From the NCBI RefSeq assembly GCF_026340305.1, contig NZ_JAPEPI010000002.1, positions 2,976,001 through 3,040,000 of the forward strand: a stretch of 64,000 bases of DNA, given 5' to 3'. The translations under genes and the position numbers were made by a program. This stretch comes from Streptomyces sp. NBC_01381. GTDB taxonomy: Bacteria > Actinomycetota > Actinomycetes > Streptomycetales > Streptomycetaceae. This document shows positions 8,522 through 17,104 of this stretch, piece after piece. The notes under the pieces were generated by a model. That model did not search any database, was not told the DNA's origin, and saw nothing but the letters and a program-made list of their open reading frames with translations. Position 1 is the first letter of the stretch; each line of letters starts with the position of its first letter.

Positions 8522-10054
8522 TCAGACGATGTCCTCAGCGATCTCCGCCTGCTCCCGCTCCGACCCGTACGCCGACGGCGTGCTGTAGGAGCGACGCGCC
8601 ACGAACCACCACACCGTGGCGAGGATCAGCACCACGGCCAGCGCGATCGACGCGTAGTTCATGGACTTGGCCGTCACCGGTGACACCTGCGGCAGGCAGA
8701 ACAGGACCGTCACGAACGCCACCCACAGCACCGCGATCCAGCCGATGGGCCTGCTCCAGCGGCCCAGGTTCCACGGGCCCGGCTGGAAGCGGTCGCCCGC
8801 GCGCAGCTTCAGGAAGATCGGGATGGCGTACGCGGGCGTGATGCCGATGACGTTGATGGCGGTCACCGCCGTGTACGCGGTCGCCGAGTAGAGCGACGGC
8901 AGCGCGATCAGCGCGGCCAGGCCCACCGAAAGCCACACTGCGGGCACCGGGACCTGCGTGCGGGCGCTGACCTTGCGCCACACCGCGGAGCCCGGCAGCG
9001 CGTTGTCGCGGCTGAACGCGAAGACCATGCGGCTCGCGGCCGCCGTCTCCGCGTTGCCGCAGAACAGCTGCGCCACGATCACGATGAGCAGCAGCGCGGT
9101 CGCCCCGGACTCGCCGAGCGCGTCGATCATGATCTGCGCGGGCGGTACGCCGGTCTCGCTGCGCTGCGTGCCCGCGTAGTCCTGGATCGCGAAGGTCAGC
9201 CCGGCCAGCAGGATGAAACCGGCTATCCACGAGGCCCAGATGGCGCGCACGATGCCGCGGGCCGCGGACACCGAGGCGTTGGAGGTCTCCTCCGACAGGT
9301 GCGCGGACGCGTCGTACCCGGAGAACGTGTACTGCGCGAGGAGCAGGCCGATCGCCGTGACGTAGAGCGGGTTGTCCCACCCGGTGTCGTTGACGAACTC
9401 GGTGAAGACGAACGACGGCGACTGGTGGTGGTCCGGCACGATCGCGAGAACGCCCACGATGACGGCGACACCGGCCACGTGCCACCACACGCTGATGGAG
9501 TTGAGCAGACTCACCAGACGTACGTTGAACAGGTTCAGGACGGCGTGCAGGAGCAGGATGCAGAGGAAGATCAGGAAGGTCTTCTCCGGCGTCGGCGTGA
9601 AGCCGAACTGCAGGTTCAGGAACGCCCCGGAGAACAGTGCGGCGCCGTAGTCGATGCCCGCGATCGCGCCGAGCAGACCGAGCAGATTGAGCCAGCCCGT
9701 GTACCAGCCCCAGCGGCGGCCGCCGAGCCGGTCGGCCATGTAGTAGAGGGCCCCGGACGTGGGATAGGCGCTGGTGACCTCGGCGAGCGCGAGGCCGACG
9801 CAGAGCACGAAGAGGCCGACACCCGCCCAGCCCCACAGCATCACGGCGGGGCCGCCGGTGCCCAGGCCGAACCCGTACAGGGTCATGCAGCCGGACAGGA
9901 TGGAGATGACGGAGAAGCTGATGGCGAAGTTGCCGAAGCCGCCCATCCGGCGGGCCAGGACCGGCTGGTAGCCGAGTTCCCTGAGTCTCTGTTCCTCGTC
10001 GGGCAGCGGAGCCGAGGTCGCGGATGGGCTCGACGACCAGGTGGTGCGGGACAC
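8522..10054 (-). CDS. APC-superfamily amino acid permease
   Basis: A 510-residue integral membrane protein with about 12 hydrophobic segments. The consensus near TM1 (GGFGNFAISFSVISILSGCM) and TM3 (AEVTSAYPTSGALYYMADRL) matches the GABA/amino-acid permease branch of the APC family. It would import an amino acid or polyamine by proton symport. The start is GTG 10054 with GGAGGT six bases upstream. It is downstream of and co-directional with the hypothetical gene at 10142-11134 (87-bp gap), possibly one transcript, and convergent with the SDR gene. The substrate is not predictable. Confidence 0.9.
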   Translation of the reverse strand: MSRTTWSSSPSATSAPLPDEEQRLRELGYQPVLARRMGGFGNFAISFSVISILSGCMTLYGFGLGTGGPAVMLWGWAGVGLFVLCVGLALAEVTSAYPTSGALYYMADRLGGRRWGWYTGWLNLLGLLGAIAGIDYGAALFSGAFLNLQFGFTPTPEKTFLIFLCILLLHAVLNLFNVRLVSLLNSISVWWHVAGVAVIVGVLAIVPDHHQSPSFVFTEFVNDTGWDNPLYVTAIGLLLAQYTFSGYDASAHLSEETSNASVSAARGIVRAIWASWIAGFILLAGLTFAIQDYAGTQRSETGVPPAQIMIDALGESGATALLLIVIVAQLFCGNAETAAASRMVFAFSRDNALPGSAVWRKVSARTQVPVPAVWLSVGLAALIALPSLYSATAYTAVTAINVIGITPAYAIPIFLKLRAGDRFQPGPWNLGRWSRPIGWIAVLWVAFVTVLFCLPQVSPVTAKSMNYASIALAVVLILATVWWFVARRSYSTPSAYGSEREQAEIAEDIV

Positions 10055-10141
10055 GGATGTACCTCCGTCGGGGAGCGGGGACTGGGGGTGGGGGGAGCGG
10101 GTGGTGCTGCTTTCGATGGGGCCCGGCGGGGCCCGCAGGCC

Positions 10142-11134
10142 TCAGCCCGGATCTTGTACAGCGCTCATACAGCGGGTGCGTGCCTGGACGAACGCCTCGG
10201 CCGCCGCCTCCGCGTCACCGGGCGACCGGGTGCGGTACGTCCACGGCGCCACGGTGTAGAAGGGGTCGAGGACCGTGAACACCCGTACGGCGTCCTGGAA
10301 TTGGTGTGCGCCCCATAACGCGTGGGCCAGCTGGTTGAGGTCGAGCAGCGAGGTCGCCGCGGGCAGCGTGTGCTCGAACCACAGGTGCAGGGCGCGCAGC
10401 GCGGACCGGGTCGCGTCGTCGCCGATCCAGTGAAGGTCGAGGGCGCGCTCGCTGCCGCCGTCCTTGCGGTACCGCTCGACCCGTACGTACAGGGGCAGTA
10501 CGTGCAGCGCGGACCCGGCAGGTGCCGAACCGGCCGCCCAGTGCGCGAAGTTGACCGCTTCGGTCAGTGGTCCCGAGGGTCGACGCGCGTAGGCGAACTG
10601 CAGCATGCGGTGGTAGGCCTCGCGATTGCCGGGGTCGCGCTTGTCGGCCTCGGCGAGCAGATGCCAGGGTCCGGGGAACAGCATCGGCTCCGGGGCGGGC
10701 GCCCGGTGCTCGTCCCACCGCTGCCCCTTGTCGAGCTGGGCCAGGGCCAGCAGACAGATCCACGGCACGGGATCCTCGGGGGACGCGTCCGCCATGGCGC
10801 CGCACGCCGCGGCCGCCTCGCGCCACAGCTCGTTGGTGTGGCGGTGCCCGGCCCGGTGGGCGCGCAGCGTCCGCTCGACGAGCACCCTGGCGTGCAGGAC
10901 GGCGGCCGCCTCGCTGAGCGGCTCCTCCTCCTGCCAGGCCCTGATCACGTCGGAACCGGCGACGGCGGCCGCCAGGATCTGCGTGCGCTGCGTCCACAGA
11001 CCCCAGTCGGGCGTCGCGTCGAGCAGGTTCCGCGTCGACACCCAGCGACCGGCCTTGAGGTCCTGGAGCACGGCGCGCAACTGTTCGTCGTGGCCCGCCG
11101 GGTGATAGACGGGGCGGCCGGACGGCATGGGCAT
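10142..11134 (-). CDS. Hypothetical protein (330 residues), helical
   Basis: No known domain is recognised. The protein is rich in Ala, Arg, Trp and Leu, with repeated amphipathic helices (RTQILAAAVAGSDVIRAWQ, WREAAAACGAMADA, HRMLQFAYARRP), suggesting an all-helical, possibly TPR-like fold. No membrane segment or signal peptide is visible. Codon use fits the neighbouring chromosome and the frame is uninterrupted, which supports a real gene. It is upstream of the amino-acid permease on the same strand. Function unknown. Confidence 0.65.
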   Translation of the reverse strand: MPMPSGRPVYHPAGHDEQLRAVLQDLKAGRWVSTRNLLDATPDWGLWTQRTQILAAAVAGSDVIRAWQEEEPLSEAAAVLHARVLVERTLRAHRAGHRHTNELWREAAAACGAMADASPEDPVPWICLLALAQLDKGQRWDEHRAPAPEPMLFPGPWHLLAEADKRDPGNREAYHRMLQFAYARRPSGPLTEAVNFAHWAAGSAPAGSALHVLPLYVRVERYRKDGGSERALDLHWIGDDATRSALRALHLWFEHTLPAATSLLDLNQLAHALWGAHQFQDAVRVFTVLDPFYTVAPWTYRTRSPGDAEAAAEAFVQARTRCMSAVQDPG

Positions 11135-11382
11135 GAATCCTCTGTGAGGGGAGGAGGGCGGACGGGCGGATGGCGGAATGGTTGATGGCTTGAACTAGCT
11201 TGCGGCGCAACGGTGTTGCTCGGCGGTCAGTGTAGATCTGGATGTTCCGTTTCCATGGCGGTTCATGGATCTTTTGGGATCGAATTGTGTTCAACTCGGC
11301 GCGCCGGTTGGCAATTTACGTCTCCTTCGGGGCGGAAGAGGGACCCTTGACGCCCTCGTGGCCGCTGTAGCAGGCTTCCGCG

Positions 11383-12855
11383 GTGATCACGAATGGCAGC
11401 GCTCCGCGCGGCGAGGCCGTCCTCGCCATCGACCAGGGCACGTCCGGCACCAAGGCGCTCGTCCTCTGCCCGGAGCGCGGCGTGATCGGCTCCGGCACCG
11501 CGCCGGTGCGCCCGCGCCATCTGCCCGGCGGCCGCGTGGAGGTCGATCCGGCCGCCCTGCTCGCCTCGGTCGTCGACGCGGGACGCCGCGCCCTGGACGA
11601 GGCGGGGGAGCCGGTCGCCGCCGTCGGGCTCGCCAACCAGGGCGAGACGGTGCTCGCCTGGGACCCCGCGTCCGGCCGGCCGCTGACCGACGCGATCGTG
11701 TGGCAGGACCGGCGTGCGGAGCCGCTGTGCACGGAACTAGCTCCGTACGCCGATGAGTTGAGGGAGCTGACGGGGCTCCCCCTCGACCCCTACTTCGCCG
11801 CACCCAAGATGGCGTGGATACGCCGTCATCTCACCCGGGACGGCGTGGTCACCACCAGCGACGCCTGGCTCGTGCACCGGCTCACCGGAGAGTTCGTCAC
11901 CGACGCGGCGACGGCGGGACGCACCCAGCTGCTCGGCCTGGACGACGTCGCCTGGTCGCCGCGGGCCCTGGACGTCTTCGGGCTCGGCGGCGAGCGGCTG
12001 CCGCGCGTCGTCGACGCCGCGGGCCCGGTCGGCACCACCAAGGCCTTCGGCCCCGAACTCCCGCTGACCGGCCTGCTCGTCGACCAGCAGGCCGCGCTGC
12101 TCGCCCAGGACGTCACCGAGCCGGGCACCGCCAAGTGCACCTACGGCACCGGGGCGTTCCTGCTCGCCCAGACCGGCTCACGCCCGCGCCGCGGCGACTC
12201 CGGCCTGGTCAGCTGTGTCGCCTGGCGGCTCGCGGGGGAGAGCAGCTACTGCCTGGACGGGCAGGTCTACACGGCCGCGTCCGCCGTCCGCTGGCTCACC
12301 GACCTCGGGGTGATCGCCGGGGCCGAGGACATCGACCCGGTGGGTTCGGCCGTGCCCGACGCGGGTGGCGTCACCTTCGTACCCGCACTCGCCGGGCTCG
12401 CGGCGCCCTGGTGGCGCGGCGATCTGCGCGGCTCGATCACCGGGCTCGGCCTCGACACGGCCCCCGGTCACCTGGTCCGCGCCCTGTGCGAAGGCATCGC
12501 CGCGCAGGTCGTCTCGCTCGCCGACGCCGTGGCCGCCGACCTGGGCGAGCCCCTGACGAGCCTGCGCGTCGACGGAGGCCTGACCCGCTCGGCCCTGCTG
12601 ATGCAGACCCAGGCGGATCTGCTCCAACTGCCCGTGGAGGTCTCGGCGTTGCCCGATGTCACCGCCCTCGGCGTCGGCGCCGTCGCGCGCCTGGGCCTCG
12701 ACCCGAGGCTCGGCGTGCGCGACGTGGTGCCGCGGTGGCGGCCCGCCGCCGTGTACGAGCCGCGGATCGACGCCGGGCAGGCGGCCGAACGCCTCGCGGG
12801 CTTCCGCTCGGCGGTCGCCGCGCTCCTGGACCGCGCGCCCGCGCCGACACCATGA
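11383..12855 (+). CDS. FGGY-family carbohydrate kinase, glycerol-kinase-like
   Basis: A 490-residue protein from GTG 11383. The actin-fold ATPase phosphate-1 motif AIDQGTSGTKALV is at the N-terminus, GLANQGETVLAWD and IVWQDRRAE follow, and the C-terminal half has KCTYGTGAFLL and VDGGLTRSALLMQ, all FGGY signatures. The protein would phosphorylate a polyol or sugar with ATP. The next two genes resemble GlpA and GlpB, so glycerol or a related polyol is the likely substrate. It is first in a three-gene operon; 22 bp separate it from the next gene. Confidence 0.88.
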   Translation: MITNGSAPRGEAVLAIDQGTSGTKALVLCPERGVIGSGTAPVRPRHLPGGRVEVDPAALLASVVDAGRRALDEAGEPVAAVGLANQGETVLAWDPASGRPLTDAIVWQDRRAEPLCTELAPYADELRELTGLPLDPYFAAPKMAWIRRHLTRDGVVTTSDAWLVHRLTGEFVTDAATAGRTQLLGLDDVAWSPRALDVFGLGGERLPRVVDAAGPVGTTKAFGPELPLTGLLVDQQAALLAQDVTEPGTAKCTYGTGAFLLAQTGSRPRRGDSGLVSCVAWRLAGESSYCLDGQVYTAASAVRWLTDLGVIAGAEDIDPVGSAVPDAGGVTFVPALAGLAAPWWRGDLRGSITGLGLDTAPGHLVRALCEGIAAQVVSLADAVAADLGEPLTSLRVDGGLTRSALLMQTQADLLQLPVEVSALPDVTALGVGAVARLGLDPRLGVRDVVPRWRPAAVYEPRIDAGQAAERLAGFRSAVAALLDRAPAPTP

Positions 12856-12877
12856 CCGTCACCACCGAGGGGCCGAG

Positions 12878-14320
12878 ATGACCCTCACCAGCAAGGGCCC
12901 ACTTCCGTCCGAGCCCTACGACGTGACCGTCGTCGGCGCGGGCGTGGTCGGCTCGGCCATCGCCCGCGAACTGGCCGCGCACCACCGGCTCCGCGTCGCC
13001 CTCGTGGAGGCATCCGGCGATGTCGGCGACGGCACGTCCAAGGCCAACACGGCGATTCTGCACACCGGTTTCGACGCCGTGCCGGGCTCCCTGGAGGCCC
13101 GCCTGGTCCGCGAGGGGCAGCGCCTGCTCGCCGCGTACGCGGCCGATTCGGGGATCCCCGTCGAGCCGGTCGGCGCGCTGCTCGTCGCCTGGGACGACGA
13201 ACAACTGGCCGCCCTGCCCGGACTGTTGGACAAGGCGCGAGGCAACGCGTACACGGCGGCCCGCATCATCGACGCCGACGAGGTGTGGGCCCGTGAACCG
13301 CACCTGGGGCCCGGCGCCCTCGGCGCGCTCGACGTCCCCGGCGAGTCCATCATCTGCCCCTGGACGACGACCCTCGCGTACGCCACCCAAGCCGTCCGTG
13401 GCGGAGTGCATCTGCACCTCAACTGCCGTGTGAAGAAGGGCAATTGGGTGGAGTACCCGGCAGGCGGATGCCGTGAGCTCGCCACGTCCCGGGGCGTGCT
13501 GCGCACCCGCTACCTCATCAACGCAGCGGGATTGCACACCGATGACCTCGACCAACAGCTCCTGGGCGAGGGCAAGTTCGCCGTCACGCCCCGCCGGGGC
13601 CAGCTCATCGTCTTCGACAAGCTCGCCCGCGACCTGGTCCGCCACATCCTCCTGCCCGTGCCGACAGCACTCGGGAAGGGCGTCCTGGTGGCGCCGACCG
13701 TGTACGGAAACGTTCTTCTCGGGCCCACCGCAGAGGAGTTGGACGACAAGACGGGCACGGGGACGACCGCGGACGGGCTCGACACGCTGCGTGCCAAGGG
13801 GCGAAGGATCCTGCCCGCGCTGCTCGACGAGGAGGTCACCACGGTCTACGCCGGACTGCGGGCCGCCACCGAGCACGACGACTACCAGATCCACGCCTCT
13901 CCCGATGAGCGCTGGATCACCGTGGGCGGCATCCGTTCCACGGGCCTCACCGCGTCCATGGCGATCGCCGCGTACGTCGTGGACCTGCTCGCCGATGCGG
14001 CGGGACCCGAACTCGACCTGACGCACGCCGGTGACCTCGACCCCGTGCGCATGCCGAACCTCGGGGAGGCCTTCCCCCGCCCCTACCAGCGCGCCGACCT
14101 CATCGCGACCGACCCCGCCTATGGCACCATCGTCTGCCACTGCGAACGCGTGACCCGAGGGGAGATCAGGGACGCCCTGATCAGCACGGTCCCGCCCGGT
14201 TCGCTCGACGGCCTGCGGCGGCGGACACGGGCGAGGGGCGGCCGGTGCCAGGGGTTCTACTGCGGGGCCGCGGTGCGCGAACTCTTCGACGGGTGGGGCG
14301 AGTCGGGGGCGGCACGATGA
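12878..14320 (+). CDS. FAD-dependent glycerol-3-phosphate-dehydrogenase-like protein with BFD-like 2Fe-2S domain
   Basis: A 480-residue protein with an N-terminal FAD-binding loop VTVVGAGVVGSAIA and a DAO-fold body (NTAILHTGFDAVPG, INAAGLHTDDL, RPRRGQL-like PRRGQLIVFD, GGIRSTGLTASMAIA). The C-terminus has CHC near residue 424 and CQGFYC ~35-40 residues later, a BFD-like 2Fe-2S ligand set as in GlpA. It would oxidise the phosphorylated product of the kinase and pass electrons through the cluster. ATG 12878 is chosen because it places the FAD loop at the usual distance. Its stop overlaps the next start (ATGA, 14317-14320). Confidence 0.85.
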   Translation: MTLTSKGPLPSEPYDVTVVGAGVVGSAIARELAAHHRLRVALVEASGDVGDGTSKANTAILHTGFDAVPGSLEARLVREGQRLLAAYAADSGIPVEPVGALLVAWDDEQLAALPGLLDKARGNAYTAARIIDADEVWAREPHLGPGALGALDVPGESIICPWTTTLAYATQAVRGGVHLHLNCRVKKGNWVEYPAGGCRELATSRGVLRTRYLINAAGLHTDDLDQQLLGEGKFAVTPRRGQLIVFDKLARDLVRHILLPVPTALGKGVLVAPTVYGNVLLGPTAEELDDKTGTGTTADGLDTLRAKGRRILPALLDEEVTTVYAGLRAATEHDDYQIHASPDERWITVGGIRSTGLTASMAIAAYVVDLLADAAGPELDLTHAGDLDPVRMPNLGEAFPRPYQRADLIATDPAYGTIVCHCERVTRGEIRDALISTVPPGSLDGLRRRTRARGGRCQGFYCGAAVRELFDGWGESGAAR

Positions 14321-15549
14321 GGCGGCAGCGGGCCATCGACGTACTCGTGATCGGCGGCGGACCCGCGGGGCTCGCCGCGGCCGGGCGGCTCGCCAGGGTC
14401 GGCGCGGGCACGGTGGAGGTCCTGGAGCGCGAGGGGCGGGCCGGCGGGGTGCCGCGCCACTGCCACCACCGGGGCTTCGGGCGGTGGGGAGTGACGGGGC
14501 CGCAGTACGCGGACCGCCTCGTCGAGGCCGCACTCGGCGCCGGGGTCGCAGTACGGACTGGAGTGTCCGCCACCGGGTGGGCGGGGGCGCTCGTGGTCGA
14601 CACGACCGGACCGCACGGCCTGGAGCGGATCACGGCGCGTGCCGTGGTCCTGGCCACCGGGGCGCGGGAACGACCGCGCGCCGCACGGCTGGTGCCGGGG
14701 ACCCGCCCGGCGGGCGTCTACACGACGGGTGAACTGCAGCAGGCGGTGCACCTCCACCACCAGCGGATCGGAACCCGCGCGGTCGTCGTCGGCGCGGAGC
14801 CGGTGAGCTACGCGGCGCTGGCCGCCCTGCGGCGCGCGGGCGTCGAGGTCGCCGCGCTCGTCACCGAGGAGACACGGCCGCAGGTGGGCCGGGCGCGGGC
14901 CGCCTCGGCCAGGCTGGGGCGCCGGGTGCCGCTCCTGACCGGTACCACGATCGTCGAACTCCTGGGCAGGGGGCGCCTTTCGGGGGTGCGGCTGCGGCAC
15001 GCCGACGGGCGGCCGGGGGCGATCGCCTGCGACACGGTGGTGTTCACCGGGGACTTCGTGCCCGAGCAGGAACTGGCGCGGCGCGGGAGAGTGCCGCTGG
15101 ACTCCGGGACCCGGGGCCCCGCCGTGGACGGTGCGTTCCGTACGGCGGCGCGCGGGGTGTTCGCGGTGGGCAATGTGCTGCACGCGGTGGAACCGGCGAG
15201 GGCCGCGGCGCGCGAGGGCGCGGCCGCGGCGGTCGCGGTGCGGCGCCATCTGGAGGGCGCGGACTGGCCGGCGTCCGCGGGGCTGCCCGTCGAGGCCGTC
15301 GCGCCTCTGCGGTGGGTGGCGCCGAACCGCCTGGTACCGGGTGAGCCACCGGTCCCCGGCGCCCGCTTCCTGCTGCGTACGGCGGAGACCCTGGTCCGCC
15401 CCGTCCTGCTGGTCACCCAGGGCGGGCGGTGCCTGCACCGGGCGAGGGTGCCGCGGAGGGTGCTGGCCAATGGGTCGCTGCACCTCTCGGGGGCCTGGGT
15501 CGGATTGGTCGACGCGGCGGGTGGCGCGGTGCGGATCGGGCTTGGCTGA
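14317..15549 (+). CDS. NAD(P)/FAD-dependent oxidoreductase, GlpB-like partner
   Basis: A 410-residue protein starting in a 4-bp ATGA overlap with the GlpA-like gene. It has an FAD loop VLVIGGGPAGLAAAGRL, a VVLATGARERPRAARL redox-enzyme motif and a second nucleotide-binding region (AVVVGAEPVSYAALAALRRAG). The C-terminal FAVGNVLHAVEPA is the FAD-closing motif of this fold. In related polyol and amine dehydrogenase systems such subunits pair with a GlpA/SoxA-like subunit. Strict coupling supports a complex. The membrane subunit GlpC is absent, so the electron acceptor is unclear. Confidence 0.82.
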   Translation: MRRQRAIDVLVIGGGPAGLAAAGRLARVGAGTVEVLEREGRAGGVPRHCHHRGFGRWGVTGPQYADRLVEAALGAGVAVRTGVSATGWAGALVVDTTGPHGLERITARAVVLATGARERPRAARLVPGTRPAGVYTTGELQQAVHLHHQRIGTRAVVVGAEPVSYAALAALRRAGVEVAALVTEETRPQVGRARAASARLGRRVPLLTGTTIVELLGRGRLSGVRLRHADGRPGAIACDTVVFTGDFVPEQELARRGRVPLDSGTRGPAVDGAFRTAARGVFAVGNVLHAVEPARAAAREGAAAAVAVRRHLEGADWPASAGLPVEAVAPLRWVAPNRLVPGEPPVPGARFLLRTAETLVRPVLLVTQGGRCLHRARVPRRVLANGSLHLSGAWVGLVDAAGGAVRIGLG

Positions 15550-15728
15550 GGGCCAAGCGCTCCGCTGCAAGGCCGGTACTGAATCTGCGGGTCGGATGTG
15601 GCTGGTCGCGCCCACGCGGCGGAGCCGCACATGTCACAGCCCCGCGCCCCTTCGGGGCCCGCACGCCTCTCCGCGACACGGGAAAGCGACTCTTCCCCCA
15701 CGACCCACCCCCGACTAGACTCCAAAAC
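15550..15728. repeat. Extragenic repeat with terminator-like hairpin
   Basis: The sequence around 15,597-15,662 (GTGGCTGGTCGCGCCCACG…CACAGCCCCGCGCCCCTTCGG) is a repeat seen very often between Streptomyces genes. The hairpin GCCCC-TTC-GGGGC at 15,646-15,658 likely ends transcription of the glycerol-type operon. Confidence 0.5.
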
Positions 15729-15739
15729 TAGCAGTGCTA
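15729..15739. promoter_or_regulatory. Candidate TetR-type operator upstream of thiolase
   Basis: TAGCA-G-TGCTA is a perfect 11-bp inverted repeat, flanked by an AT-rich stretch (AATTTATAT) that is unusual in this genome and may be the -10 region. It is 56 bp upstream of the thiolase start. CTAGCA/TGCTAG-like operators are common for TetR regulators of acyl-CoA genes in actinobacteria; which regulator acts here is not shown. Confidence 0.5.
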
Positions 15740-15794
15740 ATTTATATCGTGAGACCACCATGTGAGATCAACCGTGACGATCCGGAGCCGTATC

Positions 15795-16982
15795 GTGCGC
15801 CCAGTCCACTTCGCCGCAGCCCGCCGCACCCCCATCGGCAAACTCCGCGGCGCCCTCTCCTCCGTACGCCCCGACGACCTCGCCGCGACGGTCGTACGCG
15901 GTCTCGTCGCGAGCACCCCGCAGCTCGACCCCGCCCGGATCGACGACATCTACTGGGGCGCCGCCAACCAGGCGGGCGAGGACAACCGCAACGTGGCCCG
16001 GATGGCCGCCCTCCTCGCGGGCCTCCCGGAGTCCGTGCCGGGCGCCACCGTGAACCGGCTCTGCGCCTCCGGCATGGAGGCCGTCACCGCCGCCGCCCGC
16101 ACCATCGCCGCCGGCGAGGCCGACATCGTCCTCGCGGGCGGCTCCGAGTCGATGAGCCGCGCCCCCTTCGTGCTCCCGCGCCCGGACGAGGCGCTGCCGC
16201 ACAAGATGGAGACCTTCGACACCCGGCTCGGCTGGCGCCTGGTCAACCCGGCGATGAAGGAGCTGCACGGGGTTCTTGCCATGGGCGAGACCGCCGAGGA
16301 AGTCGCCGAGCGTCACGGCGTATCCCGCGAGCGCCAGGACACCTTCGCCCTGCGCAGCCACCAACGCGCCGCCGAGGCCCGCAAGAACGGCCACTTCGAC
16401 GACGAGATCCTCCCCGTCACGCTGCCCGACGGCACCGTCGTCGACCTCGACGAATGCGTGCGTGAGGACACCTCGTACGAGAAGCTGAGCGGCCTGCGCC
16501 CCGTCTTCCGCAAGGGCGGCACCGTCACCGCGGGCAACGCGTCCCCGATGAACGACGGCGCGGCCGGCCTCCTCCTCGTCAGTGAGGAGGCCCTGAACGA
16601 CCTCGGGCTCGAATCCCTCGGAAGGTATGTCGCCGGAGCCTCCGCCGGTGTCCATCCGGACGTCATGGGCATCGGGCCCGTCCCCGCCACCCAGAAGGCG
16701 CTGGCCCGCGTCGGCTGGTCCATCGGGGACCTCCAGGAGGCCGAGTTCAACGAGGCGTTCGCGGCCCAGGCCCTCGCCTGCGTCGACGCCCTCGGCATCG
16801 ACCCGGACCTGGTCAACCCGACCGGCGGCGCCATCGCGCTCGGCCACCCCCTCGGCTGCTCCGGGGCCCGCATCCTGACCACGCTCCTCCACCGCATGCG
16901 CCGCACCGGCGCAGGGCGCGGCCTGGCCACGATGTGCGTCGGCGTGGGCCAGGGCAGCGCGCTGCTCGTCGAGCGCGGCTGA
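15795..16982 (+). CDS. Thiolase (acetyl-CoA C-acyltransferase)
   Basis: A 395-residue protein. The nucleophilic Cys is in TVNRLCASGMEAV, GGSESMSRAPF follows, NEAFAAQ is present, and the C-terminal catalytic His (GHPLGCSGAR) and Cys (MCVGVGQG) are both intact, so it should be active. It cleaves 3-ketoacyl-CoA with CoA or runs the reverse condensation; the sequence also resembles 3-oxoadipyl-CoA thiolases. GTG 15795 with CGGAG seven bases upstream is preferred to GTG 15762. It precedes the acyl-CoA ligase, so fatty-acid or aromatic-acid degradation is likely. Confidence 0.9.
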   Translation: MRPVHFAAARRTPIGKLRGALSSVRPDDLAATVVRGLVASTPQLDPARIDDIYWGAANQAGEDNRNVARMAALLAGLPESVPGATVNRLCASGMEAVTAAARTIAAGEADIVLAGGSESMSRAPFVLPRPDEALPHKMETFDTRLGWRLVNPAMKELHGVLAMGETAEEVAERHGVSRERQDTFALRSHQRAAEARKNGHFDDEILPVTLPDGTVVDLDECVREDTSYEKLSGLRPVFRKGGTVTAGNASPMNDGAAGLLLVSEEALNDLGLESLGRYVAGASAGVHPDVMGIGPVPATQKALARVGWSIGDLQEAEFNEAFAAQALACVDALGIDPDLVNPTGGAIALGHPLGCSGARILTTLLHRMRRTGAGRGLATMCVGVGQGSALLVERG

Positions 16983-17019
16983 GCCCGCGCCGCCACCGGA
17001 CCGCCACCGCGTCACCCTG

Positions 17020-17083
17020 CAAGACCGCAAGACCGCAAGACGGCAAGACGGCAAGACCGCAAGACCGCAAGACCGCAAGGCCG
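17020..17083. repeat. Octanucleotide tandem repeat (GCAAGACC)x8
   Basis: Eight tandem copies of GCAAGACC with single-base variants (GCAAGACG in copies 3-4, GCAAGGCC in copy 8) occupy 17,020-17,083, between the thiolase stop (16,982) and the ligase start (17,105). Being in the leader, copy-number change could alter spacing or mRNA structure upstream of the ligase ribosome-binding site. The unit is not a multiple of three, so it is not coding. Confidence 0.85.
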
Positions 17084-17104
17084 CACGGAAACGGAGCACC
17101 ACCC

